Assembly: GCF_000196895.1 (NCBI RefSeq)
Contig: NC_014298.1
Span: forward strand, 248,001-312,000
DNA: 64,000 nucleotides
Origin: Halalkalicoccus jeotgali B3
Lineage (GTDB): Archaea > Halobacteriota > Halobacteria > Halobacteriales > Halalkalicoccaceae
Direction of reading: 5' to 3'
The notes below the pieces were generated by a model. It saw only the letters and a list, made by a program, of their open reading frames with translations, did not search any database and was not told where the DNA came from. Each line of letters opens with the position of its first letter. The first letter of the stretch is position 1. Made by a program: the position numbers and the translations under genes. Positions 47,601-56,849 of this stretch are shown here, piece after piece.

Positions 47601-48430
47601 AATTCGTAGTCGTTGGCTGCAAGCTCCCTGATGGTCTCGAGGGCCTCACACACCGCTGGTTGGGACAGAAGCGTGTTGACGGTTTCCGGGGAGAGTGGGC
47701 ACGCTCGTTCGAAGACGGCCGCTACGTACTCTTCATGGCTCGTCTCGAGAAGTTGATTGGCCCACTCGTTGCTTTCGGGCCGCTCGTTGAGAAGCCCCGC
47801 GAGAAGGCTGACGAGGTCATCGCGCGAATACAGGCGTGCGAGACGTTCGACGTCGTCTGTGAGTGTTGCTTTTTGCGCGTCGATAGCGTCGGCCGCTCGG
47901 AGATGTGTGGCTTCATCGAGGATATACGCAAGAACATCCCGAACGGTCCGATCGATCAGCGTTACTGCCTCGCCGTTATCGAGCGTCTCGAAATCAGGGT
48001 GGACGCCGGTCTCGACGGCGTACTCTTCGAGAATACGGCTGCAAAACCCATGGATCGTGTGGATGTAGGCGTCCTCGATGTCGTCTTTGGCTCGTTGCCA
48101 TCGATCATACGTTTCTGCGCTGGCCGATTCGAGTGCATCGTCGACAACGCCACGAATTTTGTCACGCATTTCGCTTGTCGCATCACGTGTGAAGGTGATC
48201 GTGACGATCTGGGTTGGGCTGAGCTCCGGGTATTCCGTGAGGATGTGCCGGTAGCGTTCCGTGAGCGTCGTTGTTTTGCCAGTACCTGCACCGGCCGTAA
48301 TCGCAATATTTTGATCGAGGGCAAGTGCCTGTTGTTGTTCCGTAGTGAGTTCAAACTCTTTAGTTGCGCTTGCTTGGGCTGAGTAGTCTGTTAAGAGTCG
48401 CTCTTCATACGTCGAGGTATCATCACTCAT
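44669..48430 (-). CDS. addA: AddA/RecB-type UvrD helicase-nuclease
   Basis: This 1253-residue protein begins with Walker A TAGAGTGKTTTL at about 45-56, then VTITFTRDATSEM (motif Ia), MVDEIQDTDPRQWE (motif II), FLVGDEKQSIYRFR (III) and VRTVHSAKGLEFP near motif V-VI (VATTRVRDHLL). The C-terminus carries a PD-(D/E)XK nuclease: VVGDIDHLTVTDD then YYISDYKTDTLGDRD. It is the translocating subunit that processes double-strand breaks. The ATG overlaps the end of the AddB-like gene by eight bases, so the two are coupled. In the haloarchaea I recall, such pairs act in DNA repair. Confidence 0.87.
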   Translation of the reverse strand: MSDDTSTYEERLLTDYSAQASATKEFELTTEQQQALALDQNIAITAGAGTGKTTTLTERYRHILTEYPELSPTQIVTITFTRDATSEMRDKIRGVVDDALESASAETYDRWQRAKDDIEDAYIHTIHGFCSRILEEYAVETGVHPDFETLDNGEAVTLIDRTVRDVLAYILDEATHLRAADAIDAQKATLTDDVERLARLYSRDDLVSLLAGLLNERPESNEWANQLLETSHEEYVAAVFERACPLSPETVNTLLSQPAVCEALETIRELAANDYEFTNEPDDGIRTLELLGPQLPDGPIDGAETATYQQLFLDFCDQVTKGDGTLYTSATYYAGTASRWKKYDRTADHEALTAACETLINTLDPENQNLSFDGAAIERSIPYVYAIARLYQTVREEYTRRKEAQHALDYSDLIERTIDFLETHDRARHELREQFEYLMVDEIQDTDPRQWELVTLLTGSDGPNFDGQNVFLVGDEKQSIYRFRRADVTMFREARDRLKRANPDSTETAQQLSGNFRTLSGPLTFINELFEEVFQPEGDEYQPYEARPQWLTPERSEGTEIDGTVEYLVVPETDQDVAPLGLENSWFDERTYRSKGEREAYGVAARLTQLFDDPPQIYDPETDEYRAAQPRDVALLFRTRTRFPEFERAFEEYDIPYSSFGARGFYETSEIQPLVNLLKVLQDPTQNIPLYGVLRSPLFGFTDEQLAVLYDSDECLWRQLATMDNALETAHGQLKQWREQAGLDGSDRITTWASLLSEIIDDTGYLISVGADERPEQAVVNVNKFREQLRTWEEGSALPLSEVVERIERERDQEDDPGEATIPAAIDGVQLRTVHSAKGLEFPIVVVPELSRGVNERATITDNSSYSQSLAYLETVGDEPVLGIKGPSPANSFETTATPDYEIAKTVQQQELRAESRRLLYVATTRVRDHLLLTSTHTVGSDSEATFGEYDTGEQASSWRDLVQPVLLEDRELLSDLATAGSATHLLGDGQYTVRRPPTPVAGPAESASTERACDIELPEPPESSAGIALSATAVRDLVSDHSSHDESRTETEPEHSAFLTESSSKKGLAPTQFGTAVHRLCELSLVGSTIDWSAAPTQIVDTPDKLSPTVLKDLQNQVQYGVSDIEQVEATLPVEATYDEYQVRLELPTGQVVGDIDHLTVTDDCYYISDYKTDTLGDRDLETVAEHYFAQLYVYACALSQADSSRDCVLRLIFTNAETTAERAVSGEDISGWHERFVQALAQESADRRLRE

Positions 48431-51400
48431 CTGCCGTCACCTCCAGGTGCTCAGTAAGATCTCCCGGACGGGTGCCGTCTGGGACGTACACCGGAAGATC
48501 GTGGTTGTCAATCGCTTCGATCGCCTCGAAGCGTCGGTGGTGGCGCACATCACAGACGTCGCTGAACGCACAGTACTGGCATTTGGCAGTGTCTTCGCCG
48601 ACGATTGCCGGCGAGAACGTCCCCGTCTCGATCGCTTCGGTAATTTCCGTAAATCGGCGGGGAGCGACGGTTTGGAGGAATTGGTCAGCCGGGATCTCGA
48701 GATTCGATTCGATCGTCTTTGGTAGCGACTGTTTGTGGGTGATTGTGGTCGGGGGCTTGACGATGCGATACCCAGCTTCGACTCGCTGGTGTGGGTCGCC
48801 GAGTTCGGTCTCGAGGAATCGTTCAGCGCCAAACGTGTAGGCCAGCAGCTGGAAGTCGATGCCCCTGATCACGTCGTTGGTATCTGCCTTGTAGGTCTTA
48901 TAATCGAGCACACGAGCGGCGGCTGGCGTCTCCGTATCGAGGTCGATCCGGTCAATCAGTCCGGACACGGGAAGTTCGGTGCCGTCCGGTGTCTGGATGG
49001 GGCCTGCCTCTCCATCGAACCACTGCTCGAAAAACCGAGGCTGCCAGTCCCCATCGCGTTGCTCGCGACGCAGGAACTCGACCAAAAGCCCGGTACTTTC
49101 CTCATCGCCCTCGTCCGTGCCGAGGAAAAACCGGTTGTCCTCTGGCGGGACGATCCCGGTGAAGAGGGCGGCTAACTGCTGGCGGTCGAAGGGACTGCTG
49201 AACGATTCATCGCTGTCAGCGACGGCCTCCTTTCCGGCAGCATACAGACGCTGGCGAAGGTCTGTCTCATCGTACTCTGTGAGATCAACGCCGCCGGTCG
49301 TCTCTTTGGCGAGTTCAGTATAGAACCGTTCGAGGGTCTCGTGAACGACGTCACCGATTGCGAACCGTCCGGTGTCGGCTGACTCCTCGTCGGGTTCCTC
49401 GAGTTCGAACCCGTTTCGCAGATAGTATTTGAATCCACACTGCGCATAAGTGTTGAGCCGAGAGGGACTGTAGGGCTGTTTTGTGAGTCGATCACCGACC
49501 TCATCGAGTGACTCTGTAGGGAGCCGTCCATCATGGACCGATGGCCCCGGTGTGGCACGATTCGAGGCACATTCGGCGCCAGCACGACTACTCTCGATTT
49601 GGGCCGGGGTAAACGTCTCTGTTGCTGATGGCCCGTTGAGTAATTCCTCGAGTTTATCGGGTGGACTGCCGGCAAGGGCCCGCTGAACATCTTCACACGA
49701 ACCACGTCGTTCGTCGGCGAGTCCAGACGTTTGTGTCACGGTGGCCGTTCGATCCAGTTCTTCGACGAGCGCTGAGGGAAGGATCTGCTCGCCGTCCATC
49801 GTCTCTTTGGGCGTCGTGATATGGACCGAGTCCGCATTGGAAACAATTGCTCCGAAGCGATAGCGGGCCAGCTCTTGGTGGCGATCTGCCGGGAGTACCC
49901 CGGCGGCATCGGCAATCTGCTGGAAGTATCGTGGTCGACTCTGGTGGCCCGGGAGGTTTTCCTCGGTTGCACCGAGTACGTAGAGTGCTTCACAGTCGGC
50001 CATCAGGGTGTCTTCAAGGCCAATGATCCGAACACGGTTTGCGTGGTGCTGTTTCGGGGCTGGAACCCGGACCCCCTCGAAGGCCTGTTCGATTTCGGTG
50101 AGGGGATCGTCGATGTCGAGTTCGTCGTGTTCGCAAATTCTGAGTAGCGACTGGAGGATCCGTTTGGCGCGACTGATCGCACGCCGTTCGTAGCCCCCTT
50201 CGACGTCCTCCGGGAGGTTCTCGACATTCGTTTCGAGCTTGAGTGTCTCAACGAGGTTTGCAATGCCGTGGATCGCTGCAGTGCCGTCGTTCGATTGGGC
50301 TCTCGTGACAGATTGCTGGATTTGCGTGAGTGTTGTGAGCCATTTGGAGCGGGATCGCCCTTTGAGCGTCTCGAGATCGCATGGTCGATATCGTCGTTCG
50401 AGTGCAACGAGTGCCGCAGTATCGATGTCCGAAAGGGAGACGACAGGGTTGGTGGCCAATCGAGTCAGAGGCTCGCTGGTCTCTTCGATACAGAGTGCGA
50501 TGGCATCCTGTATTGCTCTACCAGCGTAGGTTTGCTCGAGAAGAATACTCAGACTGGTCGTATACTCGATTCCGTACTCGGCGAAGATATCACTGATTTG
50601 ATCGCGATAGGTCAGCAGTCCCGGGGCGAGAATACGTGTCTCATCCGGTGATGGTCTCGTTGGATCAGCCAGCTGTTCGCGGAGTCTGCGGGCGAGATGG
50701 CGAACTTCACGGTCCGGTGTCGGTGCAGTATGCCAAGAGACAGTATCAGTCTCGACAGGTGGTTCGGTGCTGGCCGCATGCGTGTACATCCGGCTGACGG
50801 CCGTCTGAAGCTGGGTTTGGTCAGTTGATGGAACGTACTCTGTAGTGTATTCGAGTGGCTCGTACGCTTCGTGTGTTCGTGCGAGGTGTCGATCGGCGCC
50901 GTCGGTATCGATTGGGTCGGCAGTGTTGCCGTTTGTTGTCGGTAGAAGGATCGTGAGTGGGAATTCCTCAGCAAGGCGGTTGATGACGGCGACTTCCACT
51001 GGCGCTGGATCCGTATAGCCAGAAAGGATGATTGTCTCGACTGAGGGGAACGCTGTCGTGAGTGATCCCGACGTGTTCGCAAGTGATTCATAGAGCTGGC
51101 TGCGAGGCTGGGCGGCTGGATGAGCGATGAGATCTCGATATGTACTGTAGCGGTCGACTATCTCGCTGATCACGTCGATACGTTCTGACGGTAAATCGGT
51201 CGTCGAAAGGGCGGTCGTGATCGCGTCGGGCGTCTGGTAGCCCGCTTCCTCGAGTGCTCGAATGAGTTCGGAGACGAAGTTCGTATACTGGCGGGGCTTC
51301 TCAAAGTGGGAACTGTCAGCGACTGCTTGTTCGATGATTCGCTGGCGATCGAGCGTATCGACTTCCGGAATCGGAGCGATCAGTCGGTCATGTGCTCGCC

Positions 51401-51605
51401 GAACGACATCCGAGAGTTCACAGACCGTTAGTTGGAGTGGGTCGTGCTCAGTGTGCCAGTAGGTACGATGCGCATCGTGTTGTGCGGTATTTGCTTCGAC
51501 GAAGAGGATACTTTCGGGGTCGTTTGCTTGGGGATTGATGCGAGTGAATGCTTCAGTGCGGAGGCGATCGAATGAGGGCCCGTAGAGGAGTGTTGGTATT
51601 GGCAT
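48423..51605 (-). CDS. addB: AddB-type nuclease subunit
   Basis: This 1060-residue protein starts MPIPTLLYGPSFDRLRTEAF, where a degenerate Walker A (GPSFDRLR) replaces an active one, as expected for the inactivated helicase of AddB/RexB. A helicase-like body follows. The C-terminal nuclease has an Fe-S cluster box: one Cys in NTYAQCGFKYYLRN and three in CQYCAFSDVCDVRHHRR, with the PD-(D/E)XK parts GLIDRIDLDTE and AARVLDYKTYK between. Fe-S AddB nucleases clip one strand. It is first in the operon, before the AddA gene. Confidence 0.85.
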   Translation of the reverse strand: MPIPTLLYGPSFDRLRTEAFTRINPQANDPESILFVEANTAQHDAHRTYWHTEHDPLQLTVCELSDVVRRAHDRLIAPIPEVDTLDRQRIIEQAVADSSHFEKPRQYTNFVSELIRALEEAGYQTPDAITTALSTTDLPSERIDVISEIVDRYSTYRDLIAHPAAQPRSQLYESLANTSGSLTTAFPSVETIILSGYTDPAPVEVAVINRLAEEFPLTILLPTTNGNTADPIDTDGADRHLARTHEAYEPLEYTTEYVPSTDQTQLQTAVSRMYTHAASTEPPVETDTVSWHTAPTPDREVRHLARRLREQLADPTRPSPDETRILAPGLLTYRDQISDIFAEYGIEYTTSLSILLEQTYAGRAIQDAIALCIEETSEPLTRLATNPVVSLSDIDTAALVALERRYRPCDLETLKGRSRSKWLTTLTQIQQSVTRAQSNDGTAAIHGIANLVETLKLETNVENLPEDVEGGYERRAISRAKRILQSLLRICEHDELDIDDPLTEIEQAFEGVRVPAPKQHHANRVRIIGLEDTLMADCEALYVLGATEENLPGHQSRPRYFQQIADAAGVLPADRHQELARYRFGAIVSNADSVHITTPKETMDGEQILPSALVEELDRTATVTQTSGLADERRGSCEDVQRALAGSPPDKLEELLNGPSATETFTPAQIESSRAGAECASNRATPGPSVHDGRLPTESLDEVGDRLTKQPYSPSRLNTYAQCGFKYYLRNGFELEEPDEESADTGRFAIGDVVHETLERFYTELAKETTGGVDLTEYDETDLRQRLYAAGKEAVADSDESFSSPFDRQQLAALFTGIVPPEDNRFFLGTDEGDEESTGLLVEFLRREQRDGDWQPRFFEQWFDGEAGPIQTPDGTELPVSGLIDRIDLDTETPAAARVLDYKTYKADTNDVIRGIDFQLLAYTFGAERFLETELGDPHQRVEAGYRIVKPPTTITHKQSLPKTIESNLEIPADQFLQTVAPRRFTEITEAIETGTFSPAIVGEDTAKCQYCAFSDVCDVRHHRRFEAIEAIDNHDLPVYVPDGTRPGDLTEHLEVTADE

Positions 51606-51768
51606 TCTAGTCTGCGGTTCACGATAGTCGACTGGTCGGTATCGTGAATTATTGCGTTGCTATTCTCTGGAAGTATCTATCATAAATAGATGCTGGTGGG
51701 AAGAAGAATGTTTTCTGCTCTATTGATGGGAAGATAGCTATTGGATCGTTCTCGATGCTATTGATAGC

Positions 51769-52809
51769 CTAGCGATCGATCTGGAATGTGTCGGACAGTC
51801 GATCGAGGGTGAATTGATTCCGAAGTTTCGTCACTGTGTTTTGATTCGCGTACATGCCTGTTTCCCAATACGCCTCGTTCAGCGGTTGCGCATCGATCCA
51901 TTCGACACCGACGACGTATTCACGTAATTCTGGATCAGCGGCGTTTTCATCCATTCCAGTAGCTTCAAGCTCACAGTCGAGAATCGGCCGGTCTTCGCCG
52001 TCAATCTTGACTGTAAATTCGGCCACGGGGGTTTTCTCTTGGGTGACGTTCCCAACGCCGACGTAGCCATGCTGTGGTACGTGAACGAAAACACGGTCGT
52101 CAATCGAAAGCTGGCCAAGCGTTCGACTGTACCACTCACCCTGCCCACCGGAGATAAATCCGTACCGGCGAGCATCACGCCATGAGCGATGGACTCCCTC
52201 ACCAAAGGAAACGTAGAAATCCCGGCCATTCCACGACTCTCGTTTGCTGGGTGGTTCACTTGTCTCCTGTGGATCGATAAGCCATGTTCGGCCGATATAC
52301 TCGCGGCCATCGTCTTCGTAGTAGTTGAAGCGGACCGCATTCACCGGTACGCTGTACTCTTCGGCCAAATACTCGATAATACGTTCGGTTGTCCTATCTA
52401 GTTCGGAAGCGACGATCGTGAGGCTGTGACTCTGGTTGATGTCTTCAGGAATATCTGGTGCCCCATCTGGTCGACTGGCACCGAACTGTTCGGCAAATGC
52501 TGTCTCAAACTCGTGGTCCGTGTCGAACTCATCGTAGATCTCGACGATATCCTCATACGTGAGTGTTCGAACCCAGGCTGCGTAGTCCAGTGCCTGTGCA
52601 ACGACATCGCGGGGTGTTCGATCACGTTTGAGCTCGATAATATGGAGATCACCTTCGACGTCGATTCCTAAGAGATCGAGGCGATTGTTGCTTGCTGTGT
52701 GAACCTGCTGGCCAATGATGAGTAAGCGTTTTCCTAGGAGGTTTGGATCTTCGATAAGAAGCTGTTCTAACCGTGACTCACTGAAACGGCGAGTTCGCGG
52801 CAACACCAT
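51769..52809 (-). CDS. NucS/DUF91-type endonuclease with C-terminal domain
   Basis: This 346-residue protein starts MVLPRTRRFSESRLEQLLIE. The NucS C-terminal nuclease fold is seen in its N-terminal half: NNRLDLLGIDVEGDLHIIEL then KRDRTPRDVVAQALDYAAWV, with Asp45, Glu59 and Lys61 as catalytic residues. NucS proper has an extra N-terminal DNA-binding domain, absent here. From about residue 200 a beta-rich PUA/EVE-like region follows (WNGRDFYVSFGEGVHRSWRD, DRVFVHVPQHGYVGVG). So it is a nuclease fused to a possible base-sensing domain. Its position after AddBA suggests repair or defence. Confidence 0.8.
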   Translation of the reverse strand: MVLPRTRRFSESRLEQLLIEDPNLLGKRLLIIGQQVHTASNNRLDLLGIDVEGDLHIIELKRDRTPRDVVAQALDYAAWVRTLTYEDIVEIYDEFDTDHEFETAFAEQFGASRPDGAPDIPEDINQSHSLTIVASELDRTTERIIEYLAEEYSVPVNAVRFNYYEDDGREYIGRTWLIDPQETSEPPSKRESWNGRDFYVSFGEGVHRSWRDARRYGFISGGQGEWYSRTLGQLSIDDRVFVHVPQHGYVGVGNVTQEKTPVAEFTVKIDGEDRPILDCELEATGMDENAADPELREYVVGVEWIDAQPLNEAYWETGMYANQNTVTKLRNQFTLDRLSDTFQIDR

Positions 52810-53097
52810 CTGACCCTCCTCGCGGTCGATATCCAGGACGCAAGCCCACTCACTGAGGGCACTCCTCCGGAGCGATCACTACCGACTCCGACTGGCTGTG
52901 AACTCAGTACACCTCAGGGCGACAGTCATCTGAGCACTGAGCACCGGTCAAACGCCAACTAAGTCCGGAGCTCGCATGCACGCGACCACAGTCACCCAGC
53001 GGGAGCGATCGCTCTCGACAAGCGACGCTCGACTCCCAGTAGCAACCACCGACCAGCAATGAGCAACAGCTCTCATCGATTCACTCCGTTCCGTCCA

Positions 53098-53829
53098 ATG
53101 ACTGACAACATGATGACCAGCGCACGTACCGCAGCCGATCTCAGTCAATCGAACACCCAAACCCTTGAGTCGCTATGTAACCACGTCGCGACGCTTACAG
53201 AACGCGTTGATGAACTCGAAACCAAATACGAACAGGAACGCGACCAGCGTCAGCAGCTCGAAACGTTCGTCACCTCACTCCTCGAGTTACGCGGCACGGA
53301 CGACCCAACCGACGCCGACCTCGAGCAGATCTGGCTAGCCGGCCATCCGATCGGTGCGATGGTCGACCGACGCCAATGCGAAGTCCAGACGCTCCGGGAT
53401 GACCTTGAGAAACAACGGGCAAACAACCAACTAACACAGACCGAGATTCCAGCCGAACAGACCCTGCCGATTCAGCAGATTACACGCACGTACCAGGTCG
53501 ATCCGGACGTCCTGAGCGCAAACGAACGCCGGGCGGCGATCGTCTGGTCACACTTCCTCGAGACGTGCGAGCGCACGCCCTCGAAGTTCGTGCTCCCCTC
53601 GAGTTCCGTGCGGGATATCCTCGCGACCGAAGAAGGGTCCCGCCCGCACAGTGAGACAGTCTGCCGCGTGATCGACCTCGTGGACGATCTAGGAGAAATG
53701 CTCGTTGAGGAGCTAACCCGTAACGACCGCAAGACGCTGGTCATTGATCGCGAACGCTTTCAGGAGTTCAGCGACGAGCTCCAGGCGACCATCGAGACGA
53801 CCCAGCCACATCAGGAGGTGGCCGAATGA
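53098..53829 (+). CDS. Coiled-coil plasmid-type hypothetical protein
   Basis: Two hundred forty-three residues from MTDNMMTSARTAADLSQSNT. The start at 53098 is supported by the context TCCAATGACTGACA, which matches TCCAATGACCGACA at the 62702 homologue. A coiled coil spans about residues 20-60 (TLTERVDELETKYEQERDQR), with a more globular winged-helix-like end (ERRAAIVWSHFLETCERTPS, SETVCRVIDLVDDLGEML). Such genes are common in haloarchaeal plasmids, often beside a small Cys-rich partner, as here. The stop overlaps ATGA with the next frame. Confidence 0.7.
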   Translation: MTDNMMTSARTAADLSQSNTQTLESLCNHVATLTERVDELETKYEQERDQRQQLETFVTSLLELRGTDDPTDADLEQIWLAGHPIGAMVDRRQCEVQTLRDDLEKQRANNQLTQTEIPAEQTLPIQQITRTYQVDPDVLSANERRAAIVWSHFLETCERTPSKFVLPSSSVRDILATEEGSRPHSETVCRVIDLVDDLGEMLVEELTRNDRKTLVIDRERFQEFSDELQATIETTQPHQEVAE

Positions 53830-54052
53830 ACCTCCTCACCCATCACACTGTTGTGACGCCTGCGGGAGGTGCGAGTGTGACCTGACACCGATTCAAGACG
53901 CTCTCAATGCAGCCGAAATCGGAAATATCATTACTCCGGTGTCTCACTTTGCTACATACAGCGGTCTATTACTAGCGGGTCCGTTTCAGTTTCGTCGTGT
54001 TTTGTATGGAATTCCAAAGGAAACGGCTGGTTCACCCGTCACAACAGTGTGA
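53826..54052 (+). pseudogene. Degraded Cys-rich partner gene of the coiled-coil gene
   Basis: An ATG overlaps the stop of the previous gene (ATGA), but its frame ends after 18 codons. One base shifted, the DNA reads HCCDACGRCECDLTPIQDAL then NAAEIGNIITP, a CCxxCxxCxC metal-binding motif expected in the partner. It then runs on without sense to a TGA at 54050-54052. A small indel near 53840 probably broke it. The inverted-repeat arms overlap both ends. Confidence 0.4.
53843..54052. repeat. 210-bp segment bounded by perfect 16-bp inverted repeats
   Basis: TCACACTGTTGTGACG at 53843-53858 recurs as its exact reverse complement at 54037-54052. Both ends abut CCA outside (CCA before the left arm, CCA after the right), which could be a short target duplication. 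The left arm also encodes HCCDA, so it may be native coding DNA copied in inverse to the other end. It could be a MITE or a rearrangement scar. Confidence 0.5.
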
Positions 54053-54059
54053 CCACTGA

Positions 54060-54167
54060 GTCCTCGAGAAGCTGGGGAAGAATGAACTCGAACAGACGAA
54101 ACGCCAGGGCAGGAAGCTCATGCTCATCAATGAAAAGCGACTCCCTGAGAGTCATCTCCCGATTTAA
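54060..54167 (+). pseudogene. C-terminal scrap of an unknown protein
   Basis: Thirty-five codons in frame to a TAA: VLEKLGKNELEQTKRQGRKL then MLINEKRLPESHLPI. The charged helical composition looks coding and the frame opens right after a TGA, with no start. The parent is unknown. Confidence 0.3.
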
Positions 54168-54251
54168 GTCAACTGAGTAAAAAATAAGAGTAATTATTAC
54201 GAATTCTTAATGAGCAAATGATACGAAAAATCTATTTGTAGTTAGCGTAAG

Positions 54252-56849
54252 ATGTTTCACCTCCACATGGTAGATGATAACTCATCTCGTCAGGGGGGAG
54301 AAGCAGATCGATCCGGCACATGGCCACTCTCACGCCGTGCATTCGGCGGACTTACCGCCGGTACGCTCGGAGCGATCCAGCTGGGGGGGTTGGCCGCTGC
54401 TGCCACCAAAAACACGCCAGAGAAGCACGACTCAATCTGTTACGAAGTCGAGGGATTAAAAGAATCCGCGGAGATTCTCGTCGATCAGTGGGGTGTGCCC
54501 CACATGTACGCCGAGGATGTCCAAGACGTCGCGTTCGTACAGGGATTCAACGCTGCGCGCGATCGCCTCTGGCAGATCGATCTTTGGCAACGACGCTCCC
54601 TCGGAGAACTATCGGAAGTATTCGGTGAAGAATGGACTGGGCACGATCGTGGGGCACGGCTATTCAGTTACCGTGGTGATATCGAGGAAGAGTGGGACGC
54701 CTACGGACCCGACGCAGAGGCTATCGCCACTGGCTTCGCAGAGGGTGTGAACGCGTATATTGATCAGGCTGAGGACGATCCGGAGATGATGCCGGTTGAG
54801 TTCAAGGCACTCGATTACGAGCCACGACGCTGGGAACCAGAAGACATCGTTCGGATGCGTGTCCATGCGATCACGCTCAACGTCTCAAGTGAGGTCCAAC
54901 GAGCGATCACGCTCCGGGAGTTCGACGAGGATGTTGAACGGGTCCGTCAGTGGCTTGATCCCGAAGACTGGGAAATTGAAGTCCCTGAAGGACTCGATCT
55001 CGATCTTATTCCAGAAGACGTCCTCGACACTTTCGAGATGGCGACGATGTCTCATACAGCTATTACATTCGACGAGGACGACGTTCGGAATCCTGACGTA
55101 CTTGACGATATCTCAGTCGTCACGAATAGTTCTAACTCCGTTGGCGGAGATACTCCGGACAAATCGGATCTCATGGAGAAGGAGACGCCCTCTGCAAGCA
55201 ACAATTGGGCAGTCGCACCTGAACTCACCGAGACGGGCCGACCGATTCTCGCGAACGACCCCCACCGTGCTCACAACGTTCCATCGCTTCGATATATGGC
55301 CCATATCAGTTCACCTGAATTCGATGTTATCGGAGCAGGTGAACCAGGTCTCCCTGGAATTTCAATTGGCCACAATGGGAATACTGCGTTTGGACTGACG
55401 ATTGTTCATATTGACCAGCAGGATTTGTATGTCTACGAGACGAATCCAGACGATCCCAATGAGTACAAATACGATGGTGAATGGGCCTCGATGGAGGTCG
55501 ACACAGAGACACTCGCCGTCAGAGATGGAGATGATCGAGAAGTCGAACTAAAGTTCACTACTCATGGGCCAGTGATTCATGAGGACCCTGACGAAAACAT
55601 TGCATTTGCGGTACGCACCGTCTGGACGGATCCCGGTACAACAGCGTATTTCGGTGGCATTGGATACATGCGCGCCAAAAACATCGAAGAGTTCCAAGAT
55701 GCGATGGAAGGGGAACTAACATCGGAGATGCAGGGATGGGGTGCACCCCCGGAGAACCAGGTTGCTGCCGATACAGAAGGAAACATTGGATGGTTCCCTG
55801 GTGGGAGGACGCCAGTACGTCCCAACTGGGATGGGTTACTGCCAGTCCCCGGTGATGGCCGCTACGAATGGGATGGATATCTCCATCAATCCAACCTGCC
55901 ACGGGAGATCAACCCCGATCGAGGCTGGGTTGCGACTGCTAACCAGGAAGTTCTTCCCGAAGACTATCCGAGAGACGATCCACCGATCGGCTTTGAGTTC
56001 TCAGCGCCGTATCGGTACCAGCGAATCGCGGAAGTTCTCGGAGAGTATTCTGCGGAGAACGAACACTCACTTACGGATTCGACAGACCTTCAGACTGATT
56101 TCTTATCAATTCCAATGCGGATCATTACTGAAGCGCTCGCTGAGACTGATCCAGATGAGGAGGACCTGATCGAAATACGTGACTGGCTTACAGCGTGGGA
56201 TAACGTTCTTGATACGGAGTCGGGCGAGGCGGCCCTCGCCGTAGTCTGGTTTGAGAATTATCTTCAAGAAGCGGTCACCGTCGAACTCGTCGGGGAAGAA
56301 GCAGCGGATCATATCGGGACGGGTGATATCCAAGTGATCCTCGGTGCAATCGAGGAACCTGAAGAGTATCTTGAGGACGATGCTGTTGAGAGCCGTAATC
56401 AGTTGCTCCTCTCGACGCTTAGCGATGCAGTCGATGACGTCGAAGACCGACTCGGTGAGAACCGGGACGAGTGGAAGTGGGGTGATCTGAAGCATGCCCT
56501 CTTTGAGCACGCACTGTCACCTGCTGTTGACGAAGAGAGTGCTGAGACATTGAATGTCGGCCCAAAACCGATGGGCGGAGGGAACTATACGGTGGGGCGA
56601 GCTGGCCACAACGATGAGTTTCAGCTAACGCATGGAGGGTCGTGGCGAATGGTCATTGACGTTGGTGGATGGAATAATTCACTAGCAATGAACGTACCTG
56701 GCCAATCCGGTGATCCTGAGAGTCCGTTCTACGACAACTTGCTCGATAAGTTCGTTAATGGGGAATACTTCCCCTTACTCTACACACGAGAGGCTGTTCA
56801 AGATGCGTGTGTCAGGCGGATTGATCTCAAGCCCGAGAATAGTAAGTAA
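54252..56849 (+). CDS. Tat-exported penicillin acylase family protein
   Basis: This 865-residue protein is an N-terminal-nucleophile hydrolase. A twin-arginine signal lies at LSRRAFGGLTAGTLG. The precursor is cut to give two chains: the new N-terminus of the beta chain is Ser316 in PSASNNWAVAP, the catalytic residue. Chain ends are typical (GFNAARDRLWQIDLWQRRSL; ANDPHRAHNVPSLRYMAHI; MQGWGAPPENQVAADTEGNI; GGSWRMVIDVGGWNNS). The family splits side-chain amides such as acyl-homoserine lactones or penicillins. The start may be ATG 54252 or ATG 54267. It stands alone between gene scraps and the GH97 gene. Confidence 0.9.
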   Translation: MFHLHMVDDNSSRQGGEADRSGTWPLSRRAFGGLTAGTLGAIQLGGLAAAATKNTPEKHDSICYEVEGLKESAEILVDQWGVPHMYAEDVQDVAFVQGFNAARDRLWQIDLWQRRSLGELSEVFGEEWTGHDRGARLFSYRGDIEEEWDAYGPDAEAIATGFAEGVNAYIDQAEDDPEMMPVEFKALDYEPRRWEPEDIVRMRVHAITLNVSSEVQRAITLREFDEDVERVRQWLDPEDWEIEVPEGLDLDLIPEDVLDTFEMATMSHTAITFDEDDVRNPDVLDDISVVTNSSNSVGGDTPDKSDLMEKETPSASNNWAVAPELTETGRPILANDPHRAHNVPSLRYMAHISSPEFDVIGAGEPGLPGISIGHNGNTAFGLTIVHIDQQDLYVYETNPDDPNEYKYDGEWASMEVDTETLAVRDGDDREVELKFTTHGPVIHEDPDENIAFAVRTVWTDPGTTAYFGGIGYMRAKNIEEFQDAMEGELTSEMQGWGAPPENQVAADTEGNIGWFPGGRTPVRPNWDGLLPVPGDGRYEWDGYLHQSNLPREINPDRGWVATANQEVLPEDYPRDDPPIGFEFSAPYRYQRIAEVLGEYSAENEHSLTDSTDLQTDFLSIPMRIITEALAETDPDEEDLIEIRDWLTAWDNVLDTESGEAALAVVWFENYLQEAVTVELVGEEAADHIGTGDIQVILGAIEEPEEYLEDDAVESRNQLLLSTLSDAVDDVEDRLGENRDEWKWGDLKHALFEHALSPAVDEESAETLNVGPKPMGGGNYTVGRAGHNDEFQLTHGGSWRMVIDVGGWNNSLAMNVPGQSGDPESPFYDNLLDKFVNGEYFPLLYTREAVQDACVRRIDLKPENSK

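Noticed and set aside
47660-48382. 240-codon plus-strand frame opposite addA
   Set aside because: The minus strand encodes clear helicase motifs; the plus frame has no domain and shadow-type composition.
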